A DNA stretch of 64,000 nt from Phalacrocorax aristotelis (GCF_949628215.1 NC_134280.1:10985795-11049794), one strand, 5' to 3'; numbered from the stretch's first letter, positions 1 through 13,300 are shown. Made by a program: numbers and translations. Notes: generated by a model from the sequence alone, not told the origin.

Positions 1-3000
1 CGGATGCTTTCCTTGGAAATGCTCAGGCAGTTCCCCATGACTGAGCTGGAGTGGTTTAACAGCTTGCCAGGCTGGGCTCAAGGGCAGCTGCCCCTTCAGC
101 TGGAAGTTTCCTCTTCACCCCTTATGGGTGGTAACCATGTGCAAATCCTGTCCTTGCTGTAAAAATTCAAACAGTCTGGCTCCAGTGGGCTTCAGTGGCT
201 CAGGTACTGAGGAAACCACCTTCCTGGTGGTTAGGTGACCTGGAGGCTCAGCTAACATATTTGCTTCTCAATTCAATAACCCCAGCTGTGAGGGGAGACC
301 TCCCAGCTGAAGGGACAGTTGCTTCTTAGACCACCCTGGTTCAGTTGCTCACAATCATGGGGCCATGCCCTGACCTCCATCAGGCAGCTACACCTCAGCA
401 GTCAGCTCCAGCACCCATGCCACGACAGGCTCAGTGACAGCACCCTCATGTTTTGGGCTTTGTCTGGCTACTCTTTGCCAGGCGTCAAACATTATCAGGG
501 GAGAAACGTGGCTGGTGAGCGAAGACGCTCAGGACCACAGCCCCAGCTGCCCTCTGTCACCCTGCTCTAATGGAGGGAGAGCAAGGGGGTGAGTTACACC
601 CACCAGGACAGGGAAGGAAAGCAGAAAGCATCAGCATGAAACATGCTGACATCCTTGCATAAACACAACACACATCTAGACCCACAGCCGATGCACACGC
701 CACAGTTGTGCAAATGACAGTGCTGGAAAGTGGAAGCATTAGACAGGAGTCCAGTATTAAACCACGAATAAACCCAGTGGCACCCACCCACCACTGCCAA
801 GGCTTTGCTGGGTGCTGGAGACACTGGCAGTCCTTCTCCCCTCCTCACAAAGCAGAACCAAGGATTAATTTGTGAAGCTACTTCCCTCTCCCTCCGTATC
901 TTTTTTTAGTAGGTGCCACATCTGTTTGTTTTTTCTGCTAGTCACATGATGACATGAACCACTAAAAACTATCTTCTAAAATTGCACATCTCGTTTAAAC
1001 TACCTAGAGGTGTTTAATTATGGCTTAGCTCTAGCACACACTGGCACTGTTGCTGCATCTTATTTTATGTAAGTGCCTGGGTGAACTCCAATGCTCTCTG
1101 CCCTCTCCTGCTCTACACCACTGGGTACGTAGGGATGTATGTAAAAGATATTTACAGTGCCCTCCACCTCCCCCTCTCTCTAGCAAAATGCATTGCTTAG
1201 CTTCATTTATTCTGCATATTTTTTACCATTACCTTACCAGCTTCTCTGGTGGTGGAAAGGTAATTTGCATTTGCCAGCCTCCCTTGAAGAGAAAGCAAAA
1301 ATTAACATTCAGGTGTAGGTAGTACAAGAGGTAGAAGATAATTTAACATTCTTCATTCTCACACTGACCATACATCATCCCTCCCCAAAATTTTGTCCGC
1401 AAAGTTTTGGCAGCGGCAACATGATGCAGATTTCCTCTGAAACAGCAGTTGCGGGTGAAACCATGGAGCCCAGTCACTGTGTGCACAAACCACTACACAA
1501 GCAAGCCCGGTGGGTGTCTGCATCAGCAGGTAATGTTTAATGCACCCTTCTTCCCCATCCCCATCCATGCTTTTCAGCGCTCCTTAGGCACAGAGTATTG
1601 TTTGGTTTAGACTCCGATTTTTTTGCAGGTCACAGGCCCCACTGCTCTAATCTCTCCAGATCACACTGGTTCGCCTCAATCTTGATGTGTTTGTTATCCC
1701 TCTAATTTTGGGGTGAGATTAAGGATGAAATTATATCTGAGAGATACCCACTGTGAAGTATAAGTACTGAATGGGGGGGTGGGGGGCGGAATGTTCTGGT
1801 TTAGTTTAGTTGCCCAAAACCCTACTGGGAATAGTTAAAAAATGCTGTACCCTGAGGATTGCTATTAGCAGATGTTTCCCCACCCTGCACCAAAATTTGA
1901 GAATCACAAGGCTAGAAGAACAGCATCAAATCCTTGTCTTTTCTCTCCCTTCCTGCTCCAGGCAATGAGGAACAAGCTAATGTTAGTTTGAATTAAAATC
2001 ATTTTAATCAACAGACCATACGGACCCCTTTTGAAGTAGGTGGGAGTTCTGCTAGGGTTTCGTCCACTCTGTTTGAAGCACAGCCTCACCTCCTCATCTT
2101 CTGGCTACAGGGACTCCCTCTTCATCCACAGGCTAAAGTGAAACCATCCCATGGAGATCACACCCCCGCAGCCGCTCCCGGCTGGCCGAGACTGCACCAA
2201 GAAATGCAAATATGCAGTTTGGTTATTTGGGGCTGAGGATGCTTTCGCTTCTCTATTCCAGACATGCCCTTTTTATAGGCGCTGTAGTACTTGTGAAGGC
2301 AAGGCTCGGCTGCTTGCACCAAAGCACAGGTGCAGCAGAGGGACCCCTGAACATAAAGCAAAGTGACTTGTGTTGGTGTCTGGGTCCATGCTTACAGACC
2401 CCCTTTCCTCCATGAGAGTTGAAGGGGGAGAGCACAAGAAAGCTGGGAAAGCCCAGAGACAGGCAGACATGTCCCACCATACAGAAGGGGGGTGCAGCTA
2501 ACAAAGTGATGGGGCAGCTTAAATAGAGAGAAAGAGGAATTGCCGTGTACAGCAGATATCAAACCTGGGGAACTCGTCACTGCAGGACAATGGTGTGGAC
2601 ACCAACGCTACACGTGGTGTGGAAAGCAGAGAAACTAATGGAGGAAACTATACAAAGTCACCAACTCAGGCTCAGAAAATCTGAACCAGGTCCCAGCAGG
2701 CTGGGAGCACTCACTCTTCGAGGCTTCTGGACGTACAAATCACTTTGTTGTGAGTCAGAGACCCAAACTCTGCTGTCAAAGACACACTATCAGTGCAACC
2801 CTGCCCAACTCCATAACTTCTACCATTTCTGTTTAACTTTGGACCCCAGCAGAGGTTAACTATGACCCCACCACACGCCACGCAAGCAACAAACACAAAA
2901 TCGTCTCTGCCTCGTGTGAGCAGAGGACAACTGGCACGGGATAGAGAAGACCAAGGAGTTTGGGAACACAGCAGAAAGTCTGTGGTCAGGGTGACAGCAG

Positions 3001-5282
3001 TGAGCTGGGCACTCCCGCTCCAGCCATGTTTTCATGGACACCAGAGCACAGATGACAAAGACAGTATATGGTGGAGGAGGTGAGATGAGTGACCTAGCCA
3101 AAGAAAGGGTGATTTTTCTTCCTAGAGACACATATGGATCATGTTTTATTTCAGTTATAGAGGTGGAAGGTCCACGAGTTATGAATAGCTCTACAGCAAT
3201 TCATACTGTTATCACTAAATTAAAAGTGGTCCCTGCCAGCCAGGAGCAGGGCGGGAGGCAACACCCCAGTGAGAGGCTTCCAGGAGAGGTTGGAGGAGGA
3301 GGAATCTTCCAGTGGGCAGAAGAGGCAGGCACTGCCAGAGACTGCCTTTACACCTGTATTCTGCTAGCATATTGCAAGTCAATCAGCCTTGAAGTATTAT
3401 CCAAGCTACACAGATAGTGTTGAATTTTAATCAGTGTTACTATTGGGCCATACCGACCAGCTGCCAGCAGGTCAGTACAGCCTGCTGTTGGTCACCACAA
3501 GTGACACCAGACCTGAGGTGTGCAGGAGAAGCAGGAAAATCTGATACGTTATTTCCCAGAGGCGAGCCTAACTCCGTCTCTCTGTTGATCACTTTGCTGA
3601 CACAACTAAGAAGTTCACAAATCCAATCAAACACCAGGGAAGAGCCAAATGTTACAAAACCACCAGATGAGGAACCAAGAATAGGAAAAAGAAACTTTTT
3701 TTTTTTTTTTAATTTAAGCCCAGAGCCAATCTGGGAGGGATATGTAATAAATATGTTAACCAGCTGTATAGCGAGCACAGCAATAGTCTGCTAGTTCTGC
3801 AGTACCTCTGCCAGCTTTATTTGACATGAATTTCTAATGCAATTGAATCTGATTTCACTTCCCAATGATCTCATTTCAGTCACTGCCATATCCCACTGCC
3901 ACCCCATCGTGCAAAGCCGGTGATGCCGGCTCAGCCGAATGTCAAGCCAGCGGTGGCTGATAGCACTACATCCTCCTCCGATGGGCTCAGCCCTGCAAGG
4001 TGCTGGGCTCTGCCCAGTTTGGCTGCAAGGAGCGCAGGTCCTGGCGGTGGCTGATGCATCGCAGGAGTCACTGTTTGTGACTCTTAATGAAGTGTGAGTC
4101 AGCACCGCCACTGTAAACTGTATCCTGCAGAGGCATAAATATAGAAACTCTGGCCCAGGATGGAAACAAGGATAGTCAGACTGTTGTGAATGAAGTAAAA
4201 GCAAACTCAAGCTGAGACTTGAAAAGCGTGAACATTTTTATAGTGGGATTTTTTTTCTTTTGAACAAAATTACCATTTTTCCCTTTTGTGGTCTCAGCTG
4301 ATAGGACAGAAAACCAAAAAAATCCACAGGCAGGGTACCCAAACTATGCCATGTTCTCCCCTTTCTTTGTATATTTCAAAGCTTTTCTTTCAATGAACAC
4401 TATAACTTCCACATGTAAAATTGGCACACCTGGAAGAGCACTAGGACTTGAAGAGGAGACCTCTGAAAGCCCCCCCAAAACCAGAGGTGCTGGGCAAAGG
4501 GGATACAGGAACAGGGAAATTAAGTGACAGGGATCCAGGGAGGCAGAGCTTTGAGATAAACCTCTGCATCACTCACACACATTCACTAATGGTGAACTAC
4601 ATGGGGAAAAGGCTTGGGGTTATGTTGGTTGTTTTTTAACAGATAACCTGCAGATTATACAGATAAAAAATACAGTAAAAAGTTCTGAGGCATCCTCACT
4701 TTGGAGGGGGCACTACCGTGAAAGCAGTGAGTGTTCAGCCCCCCTCGGGCTCAGCCGCATGGTGCTGCGCTCTGGTGCAGCGGGCACATACAGGCAGGGC
4801 CCCCGGGGCTCAGAGGTATATAAGTGTCTCATATCCATGACCTTCAAACGGATCCAAGTGCTAGATGCCTTTGGTCCAGGTTTCCATCTTACCATAGATG
4901 CAAAAATGATGTGCTCAGACAGATTTGTAGAGGTAATGCCAAAAGGGCACCCTTTGCACAGTCACTCAGTAGGACTTGGGGGGATCCTGGACAGCATGAG
5001 CTACGACAGTCTGGAGCTATGAAAACAGGGATGGTCCAGGGCTTAGATCCAGGGGCCGACTCCTGGCAAGAGCCCTTCCACAAGCACCACCTTGCACACG
5101 CCCCATCACCCGACGCACCTCCATCTCCCCCTCACCCCAAAACCCCCCGCACCTCAGATCCTGGAAAGGATGCTATTTGCTACTTGTTCCCACTGTGACA
5201 CCGAAGCAGGCAGCCAAGCAGAGCAGAATACTAGCGGGTTCGCTCCCTGCCCTCCACTCCTCCATCGCCAGCTAACCCCACC
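1..5282. other. intergenic DNA, no gene recognised
   Basis: I see no exon with a recognisable protein family, no RNA gene and no young repeat here. Open frames reach 139 codons (minus strand, 3791-4210), but their translations lack domain-like composition and are not flanked by convincing splice sites in a conserved context. Minor items are a G-rich run at 1771-1793, a T-run near 3697-3711 and an ancient repeat-like scrap at 2755-2825. By synteny with mammals this side should lead towards MARCO and EN1, but no collagen or SRCR exon is visible. Confidence 0.6.
2755..2825. repeat. ancient sauropsid-type interspersed repeat scrap
   Basis: A short degenerate segment reads like the 'cAAACTCTGCTnTCAnnnACAC...GTGCAACCC' pattern. 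That pattern recurs in bird, crocodile and turtle DNA as a short interspersed repeat with a palindromic habit. A similar fragment occurs at 30260-30310. I cannot name the family from sequence alone. It is too decayed to define ends or target-site duplications, so this is pattern recognition only. Confidence 0.3.
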
Positions 5283-5318
5283 GGCCCCGGCAGCGGCCCC
5301 GGCAGCGGCCCCGGGAGC
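5283..5318. repeat. 12-bp tandem repeat, 3 copies
   Basis: The unit GGCCCCGGCAGC occurs three times in direct tandem (5283-5294, 5295-5306, 5307-5318); the last copy has one change (CGGGAGC). It sits in a small GC-rich patch (about 5225-5400) that is otherwise isolated in AT-richer DNA. No gene start could be tied to the patch. Confidence 0.9.
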
Positions 5319-5447
5319 GGCGGTGCCAGCGCAGGCAGCCCAGCCCGGCAACGCTGCCATTCCTGGCCGTCGCACGCCCTCTCTTGGGGAGCGACCCTCA
5401 AGGCCAGCCCCATCCTTGACGCATTGCTCCACCTGCCCCCCTCCACC

Positions 5448-5467
5448 AAAAAAAAAAAAAAAAAAAA
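5448..5467. repeat. poly-A tract (20 A)
   Basis: An uninterrupted run of 20 adenines is followed by A/C-rich sequence to about 5505. It is not preceded by a recognisable retrocopy or SINE body, so it is best read as a homopolymer microsatellite. Confidence 0.9.
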
Positions 5468-5824
5468 GGCACAAAAAAACACCTCCAAAAACCCCCACAA
5501 CCCTGTCTGTCCGGGGGGGTGGAGACAAGCTGGAAAGACCCTAACAGGAAAATCTAGCCCTTCCAAAATGGACCCTAGAGAGACATAGTCACGCCAGTGT
5601 GCTGTGGCAGCATCAGCTGGGACAGAAAAATGCACCAAGCTCCATTTTCAGAGGGCTATATTACAGACAGATGGATGGGTATGTATATAACTCTGAAGAT
5701 ACACAGAGAAAGAAAGGGTGATGGAAAATCAATAGTGCATATGATCTTGACGAGTCATCTGGCTTGGCTCCTCATCCCAACGCAGCTATGCTACAGCCAA
5801 ATCTGATGGATATCTAATGCACTT

Positions 5825-6730
5825 TTAGAGACCTTCGGTGCTGGAGACCCACAGCCTTCCCAGGCAACCTGCTCCCACGCCTCACCAGCCGAAAGCCTCT
5901 CTTTCTGTTTGACCTTGCTACTGCATCTCAAGGCCCTCACTCTTTCCTATCCAAAATAAGCACAAAGAACACATTTCCCTTCCTCTCTTTTCCTTAAGGA
6001 CCATCCTCTTGTGGCCAATACACCCCCTTCTTCAGGCTGAGCAGCCCAATCCATCCCTCTTTCCTCTCAGGTTGCATTTTCCAGGTTGCCTGACTGGAAA
6101 TACAGTTCCCTCCTGGACCATCCCCAGCCATCTCACAGCTTTCTGTTTGCATGGTGCCCATAAGTGGAGACTGCTCCAGGTGAGATCTTCCAAAAGCCCA
6201 GGAGAATGGGATTACTTCACGTTCCTTGGAAGCTCTGGTCCAGCTTGCACATCTCAATATGTGCACATCTGAGTACGTACTCTGGCTTTTCCACAGCATA
6301 CACAGTCACCTCACATTTAGTCAGTGGTCCTCCATATCCCCTCTGAGAAGCAGCTCCCTGGCTACTGTCCCCAACTATCCCCTCTGCTGCTCTGGCTTAC
6401 TGGCACATGTCCATGCCATGGACTGTCTCCAGATAGAGATAACTTGCATCTCTTGAATTTTTCTCCTGGTTTTTTTACATCCTTTTCCTCTGTTTGTCAA
6501 GGTCATTTTGAATTTAATCCTCTTCTCTGCCTTCATATCATCTGCAGATTTAACAGACAGGTCTTCTACTTAATCAGTCCCAGCACTAACGATGGCACTG
6601 AATAGAACAGGACACACTCTGGCACCATCCCACACAACTCTGATTCTCCTGGCAATGCATCATCCATAACTGGTCTCATGGTACATTACCCAATGGGATT
6701 TGAAATCACTGTATATGAGATTCATCTAAG
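5825..6730 (-). mobile_element. old CR1 LINE fragment, 3' half
   Basis: Read on the minus strand this is the 3' portion of a chicken-repeat-1 LINE. On the plus strand it gives, in order, the characteristic antisense CR1 phrases: GGCAACCTGCTCC near 5870, CTTCAGGCTGAGCAGCCC near 6030, GGAGACTGCTCCAGGTGAGATC near 6165-6187, and TGTTTGTCAAGGTCATTTTGAA near 6490. A stretch beginning TCAGTCCCAGCACTAACGATGG near 6573 corresponds to the end of the reverse-transcriptase region. It is heavily diverged, with no intact reverse-transcriptase frame, so it is an inactive fossil. Boundaries are approximate because ends have decayed. Confidence 0.75.
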
Positions 6731-7199
6731 TCATATGACCAATATTTGTAATATTCCCACAGCTGTTTTGAATGTACTTTCCTACAGTGCAGATCATTTT
6801 CTTATTTATCAGTAATAAAAGAGAGAAAGGAAAAAGACAGCTTCACATCTGTTAAATCCAGTTTTTCTCTGTATTACCTGATGCTGACTCTGATGCCTGG
6901 CCAAGGAATTGACACCAACAGAGAAGCCCACAGGGAAATACATGGGAAATCTCCAGGCCACTCTGCCCCTAGAAGGTCTGTATTCATGCCTTGTAGATAT
7001 GGTGAGTTTAAAATTCCTGAGGGCAGTGACTGACCTCAGTTTGAAGATAGGGATGATAGCTCAGTCTTACCCCAAAACCCCCTGTGAGCCACGAGCCTTA
7101 CTCCTCCCACCCCCTCCCACCACCAGTCTGTGACAGCTAAGACAAATTTTTAAAAACCCAGCTCTGCCATTGTCCATACTTCCATTTGACAGCGCAGTT

Positions 7200-7330
7200 C
7201 ATGGATTTTTCAGGCCAGAGGGGACTGTTATATTCACCTCATTTGACCTTCTTAAGCAATCCAGGCTCTCATATTTCACTCAGAGATTTCCAGGAGTGAA
7301 TCAAGTGAGAAACACTTACAGATACCTCAA
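7200..7330 (-). mobile_element. ancient CR1 3'-end fragment
   Basis: The plus strand carries a degenerate copy of an antisense CR1 3' terminus of the older amniote or turtle type. It reads ATGGATTTTTCAGGCCAGAGG, then a GGACTGTTATATTCACC segment corresponding to the 'gggaccattgtgatcatc' phrase, then TTTGACCTTC. It lies in the same orientation as, and about 470 bp from, the larger CR1 piece on its left, but represents a different subfamily. Confidence 0.55.
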
Positions 7331-9034
7331 AATATAGCTGTTGCAATGAATCCCTGCCTACCTGAGAAGTTTGCTTTTCTATTGCTTGGAGAAAGTAGTT
7401 TGAGAAATCTAGTATGAGAAGCAAGCTCCACTTTTCAATTTAAAGTCTGCTGGAATACAGAGGTTTCTGGTGGCTACAAGCTGGCATAAATTCATGCTCC
7501 AGGAATCTTGCTTCCATGAAACAAACTGCCTCCCATTTAAGACCCATCTAAGAAAGTAAAACTGGGCAGTTCTATTAGTCCACTAATAGAAAAGAAAAAG
7601 GACAGCTTGTGGTTAGTTGTAGGTAGGTAGTTAGTACATTAACTCAAAAGAAAATTAGCTTGGACAAACTATCAACAGTTCTGCTTCATCGTTGTGCTTG
7701 AAATCAAAGACGCTGTCTCAGCATCTTGTATGCTGTTCATCTTCCATTCTCTAAAACCATCATACAGTCTCTGTGTACATGGGGATTACACTAGCCTACA
7801 ACTGCTTCAGTTTTACTTCCCTGGCTTTTTTTTTTTTCCTTTGGAAGGATGGTAGTGCGAAATAGAAGAGGAAATCTGAATTGCAGTTCTCAGAAAACAC
7901 CAACCACAAATTAATTCAACAGCTATGTATTTGATTTGTGCTGTTCTGAAGTAAAAGCGCATCCATCCCATGCTCTGCTCCACAGGCTTCGAAGACTGTA
8001 CATATCAATACAGAGGCTTATTGATTATGCCAAGACCAAATCGAATAACTTCATGAAAACTGAGAACAGTAACAAAAAAGACCACCACAAAATCCCCACC
8101 AAAGATTAAACCTAACCTTGATCCTGCCCCACTAAAGCCGCTGCACACTTGCCCACCAGCTTTGATGGGGATCAGACAGAGAACACCTAGTCCACAAGCC
8201 ACATGCCTTTTCTTGAGCCCTCCCCCTTACAGACTAGAGCTGCACAGACCTGGGGAGCCTAAAATGTCCAAATATAAGGAAAAACAGGCAACAAAATCTC
8301 ATGTAGACGGCCTTCTCAATTAAGTATTTTGAGACTAAGAGCCAATTATTCCTTACAATGTCTCCCTCACTTGCTGCCTTAGGGAAAGGTGATGGAAAAG
8401 AGTTGAGCAGAACTTATTTTGATGCCACAAAAGGCAATTTTAGGCACAGAGTCACCACAGGGTTCAGCAGTCATAGAGTCTTGTCCTGTCTTAGGTGCCA
8501 AAACAGTGTTCCCCTGGAAGAGAAAAAACATTACGTGTCTGAACAGCCTTCCTGCCCCATCTCCCTTCTCACAGCTTTGAACAAACTTTGAGAATAGATT
8601 ATTTAGATCATTCAGTCAGAAATGAATTAAAGCTAAGATCGTTTTAAAGACCTGCCTTGCTTTAATTCAAATACATATTTCCTTTACAGTTTCTCTTCGC
8701 ATCAGTTTGAGCCTTTTTTTTAGGATCAGCTGGAACACCTTCCCTCTTTTCCGCCGTAATTCTGAAAGCAACGTAAAGTGCACACAGCCACAGAGACACA
8801 GCGTGTGCTCAACAGACACATTTCTGTGTGGTCTTCCTACCCCCACTGACAGCCCAGGCTTTGGTAGAACCTGATGCAGCACCGTGACTCACCCAGCCTG
8901 TAACGGTTTAACTGGGATCACAGCAGTATTCTTACTATGCACAGCAGTGTCTTTTGGAGACTTCACAGTGTACGCTGTCAATATGTAATAACACTATGCA
9001 TCGTGAATCATGAAGTTGCTGGAATCAATGGGAT

Positions 9035-9053
9035 TTTGCATATTAATTGCAAA
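9035..9053. promoter_or_regulatory. candidate POU-type palindromic site
   Basis: TTTGCA and TGCAAA form an exact inverted repeat around a 7-bp AT spacer (TATTAAT). Each half resembles the octamer half-site bound by POU proteins, and the spacer contains a homeodomain-like TTAAT. A further TAATTAG homeodomain word lies about 35 bp downstream. Function is inferred from motif shape only. Confidence 0.35.
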
Positions 9054-9922
9054 CACACCCAAAAAGACAAAGGAATTTATTGGCATAATTAGCGTTTCAG
9101 CTCTAATAACGCTCAGCTTTCATTCTCACACAAATTGATAAATGGCAGCACAGTGTTACTCCTCGAGGATGTTTTGCCTTTTGAGAGGGGGTGCTAAAGT
9201 TTACGATCCAAGCTCTCTCAGCTGCAGCGATGCACTCAGCAGGGTCTTGGAGGAGTCAAGCTTTGGTGATATTTGACACCTCCCTTTCCTAAGCAGGTTG
9301 CTAGATGCTGGCAAAAGGAGCTGTTCCACCCCCTCTGCAGATGCTAGTGGTGTTTGCCCTGAAAGGTATTTATATAGAGACACTTACTGGGCAGGACAAA
9401 AAACGGAGCCATTTTCATCTCTAGGCTACAAAGACTGAGGTTCATTATAATATGTCCCCAAACACTATGTAACACAAACCAGTCGCCACACTGGCAATCT
9501 GAGGGTACATGTAATGTACTTAAGGATTGATTCTGACTCCACAGATGCTGAGAAAAACTAAGTTTGGGAAGAATTAAATCAGGGTACCTGGAAGCAGACT
9601 TTGTCCCTTGGACTCCCAGCTCCCAGGAAGGACAGCTCCACAAAAAATGAGATGCCAGGAGAAGGAGAAGCAAATGTGAGGAATTCAACTGTATACCAAA
9701 ACAAAACAGAGGGAAACCCACCTGGATCTGATCTCCATCACCTCATGCATTCACATGCTGCAGCACAGCACGGCTGACACAAAGTTTCAGGAACAGCATT
9801 ACAATAATGAGGGAAGAGCAAGACACTACCTGAAAAGCAGCTTCCTCCCTACGGAGTTAAAACATTCTCTGCATTATCATACCATCAAAATTGCATCTTA
9901 AAACTAAGATAGGACAAAGAAT

Positions 9923-9944
9923 CATTGTTCCTTTAGGAACAATG
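9923..9944. other. 10-bp perfect inverted repeat, 2-nt loop
   Basis: The arms CATTGTTCCT and AGGAACAATG are exact reverse complements separated by TT. Each arm contains an ACAAT/ATTGT core typical of SOX HMG-box sites, arranged divergently. It could be a paired SOX site or simply a chance hairpin. No flanking promoter is visible. Confidence 0.5.
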
Positions 9945-10366
9945 CCTGTGCAGAGGATAGCTTACATCTTCAAGCAAGTTGTTCTCCTGGGCATGTTTCC
10001 CCCCCATTCTCAGCAGCAGATCTCTCCTCCTTGGGATGGGCATCACAACACAACACTTAAGCAACAAGCAATTTGTCAACAAAGAGAAATGGCACCAAGA
10101 AAACATTTCAGCTGCATTCGAGACTGGGGTTGGACATTTTTTGTTTGTTTGTTTTTCTAGACATGACCTGGCAGCTGCAAGCAAAAAGAAGAGCCAGGAT
10201 CATGTGAATGTCCCCTCTCTGGGAGGAGCGCAGCCAAAGGCTGGAGGCAAGCCATGCTCTCCGTGTCACTGTGCTCACAGCGCACTGGAGGAAATAATCC
10301 TGCATTAATAGGGCAGCAGATCACAGGGATCAAACAGGCCTTTTCTGTTTCTGCCCTAGCTCATGC

Positions 10367-10390
10367 CAAAAACAAACAAACAAACAAAAA
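10367..10390. repeat. (CAAA)n microsatellite
   Basis: Imperfect CAAA tandem units fill this stretch. A complementary TTTG tract lies 210 bp upstream at 10137-10156, so the two could pair as a long-loop hairpin. That is common for simple repeats and not evidence of function. Confidence 0.85.
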
Positions 10391-13300
10391 ACCCAACAAA
10401 ATCCACAGGAGCAAATGCAACAGAGAGAAGGATATGCCATCAGTCCCCTGTGAAGAAAATCTACTTTCATTTATTAGAATATACAGCTGTGCCACACAGG
10501 GTAGTGGTTAATTCAAGCTATTTTATAATTGGAAGAACCCAAAGAAGATGGGCATTTCTGGCTTTCTGTGCAAGGAAAGAGGGTCATAACTCACAGCTCC
10601 TCCAGAATTACACTCTGCAAAACCTTGAGAGCGAGATCCCACAGAGGACTCTGCGGCGGGGGCCAGGATGCAGCAGTGGCTCGGCACCTTTCAGGCTGTG
10701 GCCTGAAGCCACCAGCTCTCAGGGCTTCAGCCTGAAATACGGGAGAAAAAGGGGAATTATGATGTATGTTCAAGCCTGGAACATCACATCACACCTCAGC
10801 ATCACTCAGCTCCTTGCCTACCCAGGAGGTAAAAACGCCACTGTCCCCACAGGGTATTTCCAGGGAACCAGCATTGCCCTCTACTGGCCTCTTTGTAACT
10901 CATCGTCAAGGCCAGTAACAGACTGGTCCTAAATCAAGAGATATCAGAAGGAGCTCAGCCCCCTGCTTTAATCCCCCTCGCAGCCTTCAAAAATGAAGCT
11001 CACTCGAGGGCAAGGGGGCTCAAGAAATAGTGAAGCATCTCCCCCGCTTCTGCTGTGGCACCTGCTACATGACCAAGGCATTAACTTCTGAACTGGCACG
11101 GGCTTGGTCTAGACAAATGGGCCCATTTGTATGTTAGCCACAGCTTATAATCAAGCTGAACCTCTTTCTGCCATTAGACGTGAAAGCAGGCTCCCACCCG
11201 TAAGTGCCAGGGTGTCCACATGGTAACAGCTTACCTCCCTCATCTGTAACTCATCTTCCAAGTCTCTGCATGATGCAGACATTTGCAGTAAAAAGTACCA
11301 AACTCATTGGAGTCTCAAAGTCAGTGAACATTCAGTTAGTCTTTATTTTATTCTGACAGGCTCCTTTATCCCAAAGACAATACTAAAGCATGGGATCTTA
11401 GCAGGAATTTTTCCCAGAGTTCAGCCTAATCACAATAAGGAAAAAAAAATTGCATGTTACCAAAAAAATTGTATTTAACAGAAACATATTAGATTTAAAA
11501 TAGACATTTGTGCCATCTTACCCTTTAATATAATTTGTCTGTGGCATCAGCAGAAGAAGATCACTTGAGCACCCACCAAACACATCCTCCCTAATTTGAG
11601 TTCACAGATGAAACCTGTCCAGGAGCCAGAAGCCACTGAAGGAGCCAAGCAAGGAGATAAGCAAGCATTAAATCACCGAGAAAAATGCTCAGAGCGAGTT
11701 TCCAAAGCAGTAAGCCCAAGACCAAAGCATGGTTCAATGCACGTGTGTAAAGCCATGAGGCACAAAAAGCAGCACTTCGCTTTTCTAACAAGAAAAGGGA
11801 AAGACGAGAAACCAGACATGCAGCTGTCCTGCACTGCTGCAGGCCAGTGTGGCCCCATCAACCCAGGCCCTACTCCACAAGGGGATGAGCATCAAGGAGA
11901 AAATCTGCAAGCCCAGATCCTGGAAAATGCAGAGGCACCAGATTTTGCACGGGACATCAGACATCCAGCTGATCCTGCAACACGCGTTCCTCGGAAAACT
12001 CCCTTTGTACACTGGCTGGTGAAAACTTAGCCCCAGCAGCTAACTGGCTTCACTCAAGCCAAAGCAGGATTTCCTCACCCACCTCCATAGAGACTTGCCA
12101 GGAGCTCCCCAAGCCAACAAAGGTCAAAAAAGAAGAAAACAAGTGCCCAGCCATGAGCCCGCTGGCTTGGGGGACGGCAGAGTAAACTGAACGCCTTCCT
12201 CCAGGGAACAGCCGCAGACGAGGGGTGGCTGGCACCACTCTTGAGGCTCTCAGCAGCACCCTCATTTCCTCTTCCACAGTTTTTTGTGTGCTTGGATGTC
12301 TCCCTGCTCCCCTCCTTTCCAAGGATCCCTTCCATAGCCAGTGCTGCCCAGGCACGGTACAAGGCTCAAGGATTCACATCAGTAGCAAAGATCACAGATT
12401 TGCTGCTGCAATATCTAAGTCGCTTTGAGAGTATGAACACCTGTCCATTTTTTTTAAACTTAACTTTTTAATTATTATTTTAACTTAAGCACACAACTGG
12501 GCATGAAACAGAAGTACCCTTTGTCTAAAACCAAGCTTTCACTCCTGAAAGGAGTGATTCACATCACATCTGATCACCTCACAATTTTTAAAAGCATTTG
12601 CTTTACTCATCAAGTAAAACAACACTTCTGAGGGTCAGACCTCCAGAGCAGACATTGACTAATGGTTGTCTGAGATGCCAGCATCATTTGGGAAAGCCAG
12701 TCCCAGGGCAAGCTGAAGCCAGCTTCTGAGTACACTTTAATTCTCCTCCTCTGATCCAAATCAGGGGACCAGGGCATCCCTGCTACAAACAGCCCCTTCT
12801 CTTTGTGCCATGAAACATATAGAGCCCATCAGCCACATCTAAGGGGAGGAGGACTCAGTCGAAGCCCAGAGGGTTCAGAGCCTACCACAGGCTCCTTGCT
12901 GGGCTGCGCGTGGCCCTGCTCTCACCTGCAGCCACCTGCACTGCAGGGACTGCCATCCCTTCCCACAACGCTGCCTCTGCTTTTCTGAACAGCTGCACCA
13001 CCAAGCACCAAAGTTTTTCATCTCCCAATTGCTTTTCCCTGAGTTACTTCAGGGAAAAAAAACAACCCCCACACTGAACTACTACCACGATGACTAGGAT
13101 GGAGGAGCCTGTCCAGGCACCACTGCCGCAGACGCTGGGTGAGAGCCCTCAACCCCCACAGAAGCAGTCTCGGAGGTCCCTGAGATGAGGAGAGGAAACA
13201 AAAAAACCTGCAAGCAGCTGAGGGAGACGTTCATTCTATCGATTGTGTAAACTGTCAGTGGAGTGGCAACGAGCATTTTTTTTTTGTTTCTATCCCAGGG

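Noticed and set aside
3791-4210. 139-codon minus-strand open frame
   Set aside because: Mixed composition but no recognisable motif, no splice sites in phase and no neighbouring exons. I could not support it as a gene.
5448-5467. Poly-A tail of a processed pseudogene or SINE
   Set aside because: No retrocopied coding sequence or SINE body precedes it and no target-site duplication was seen.
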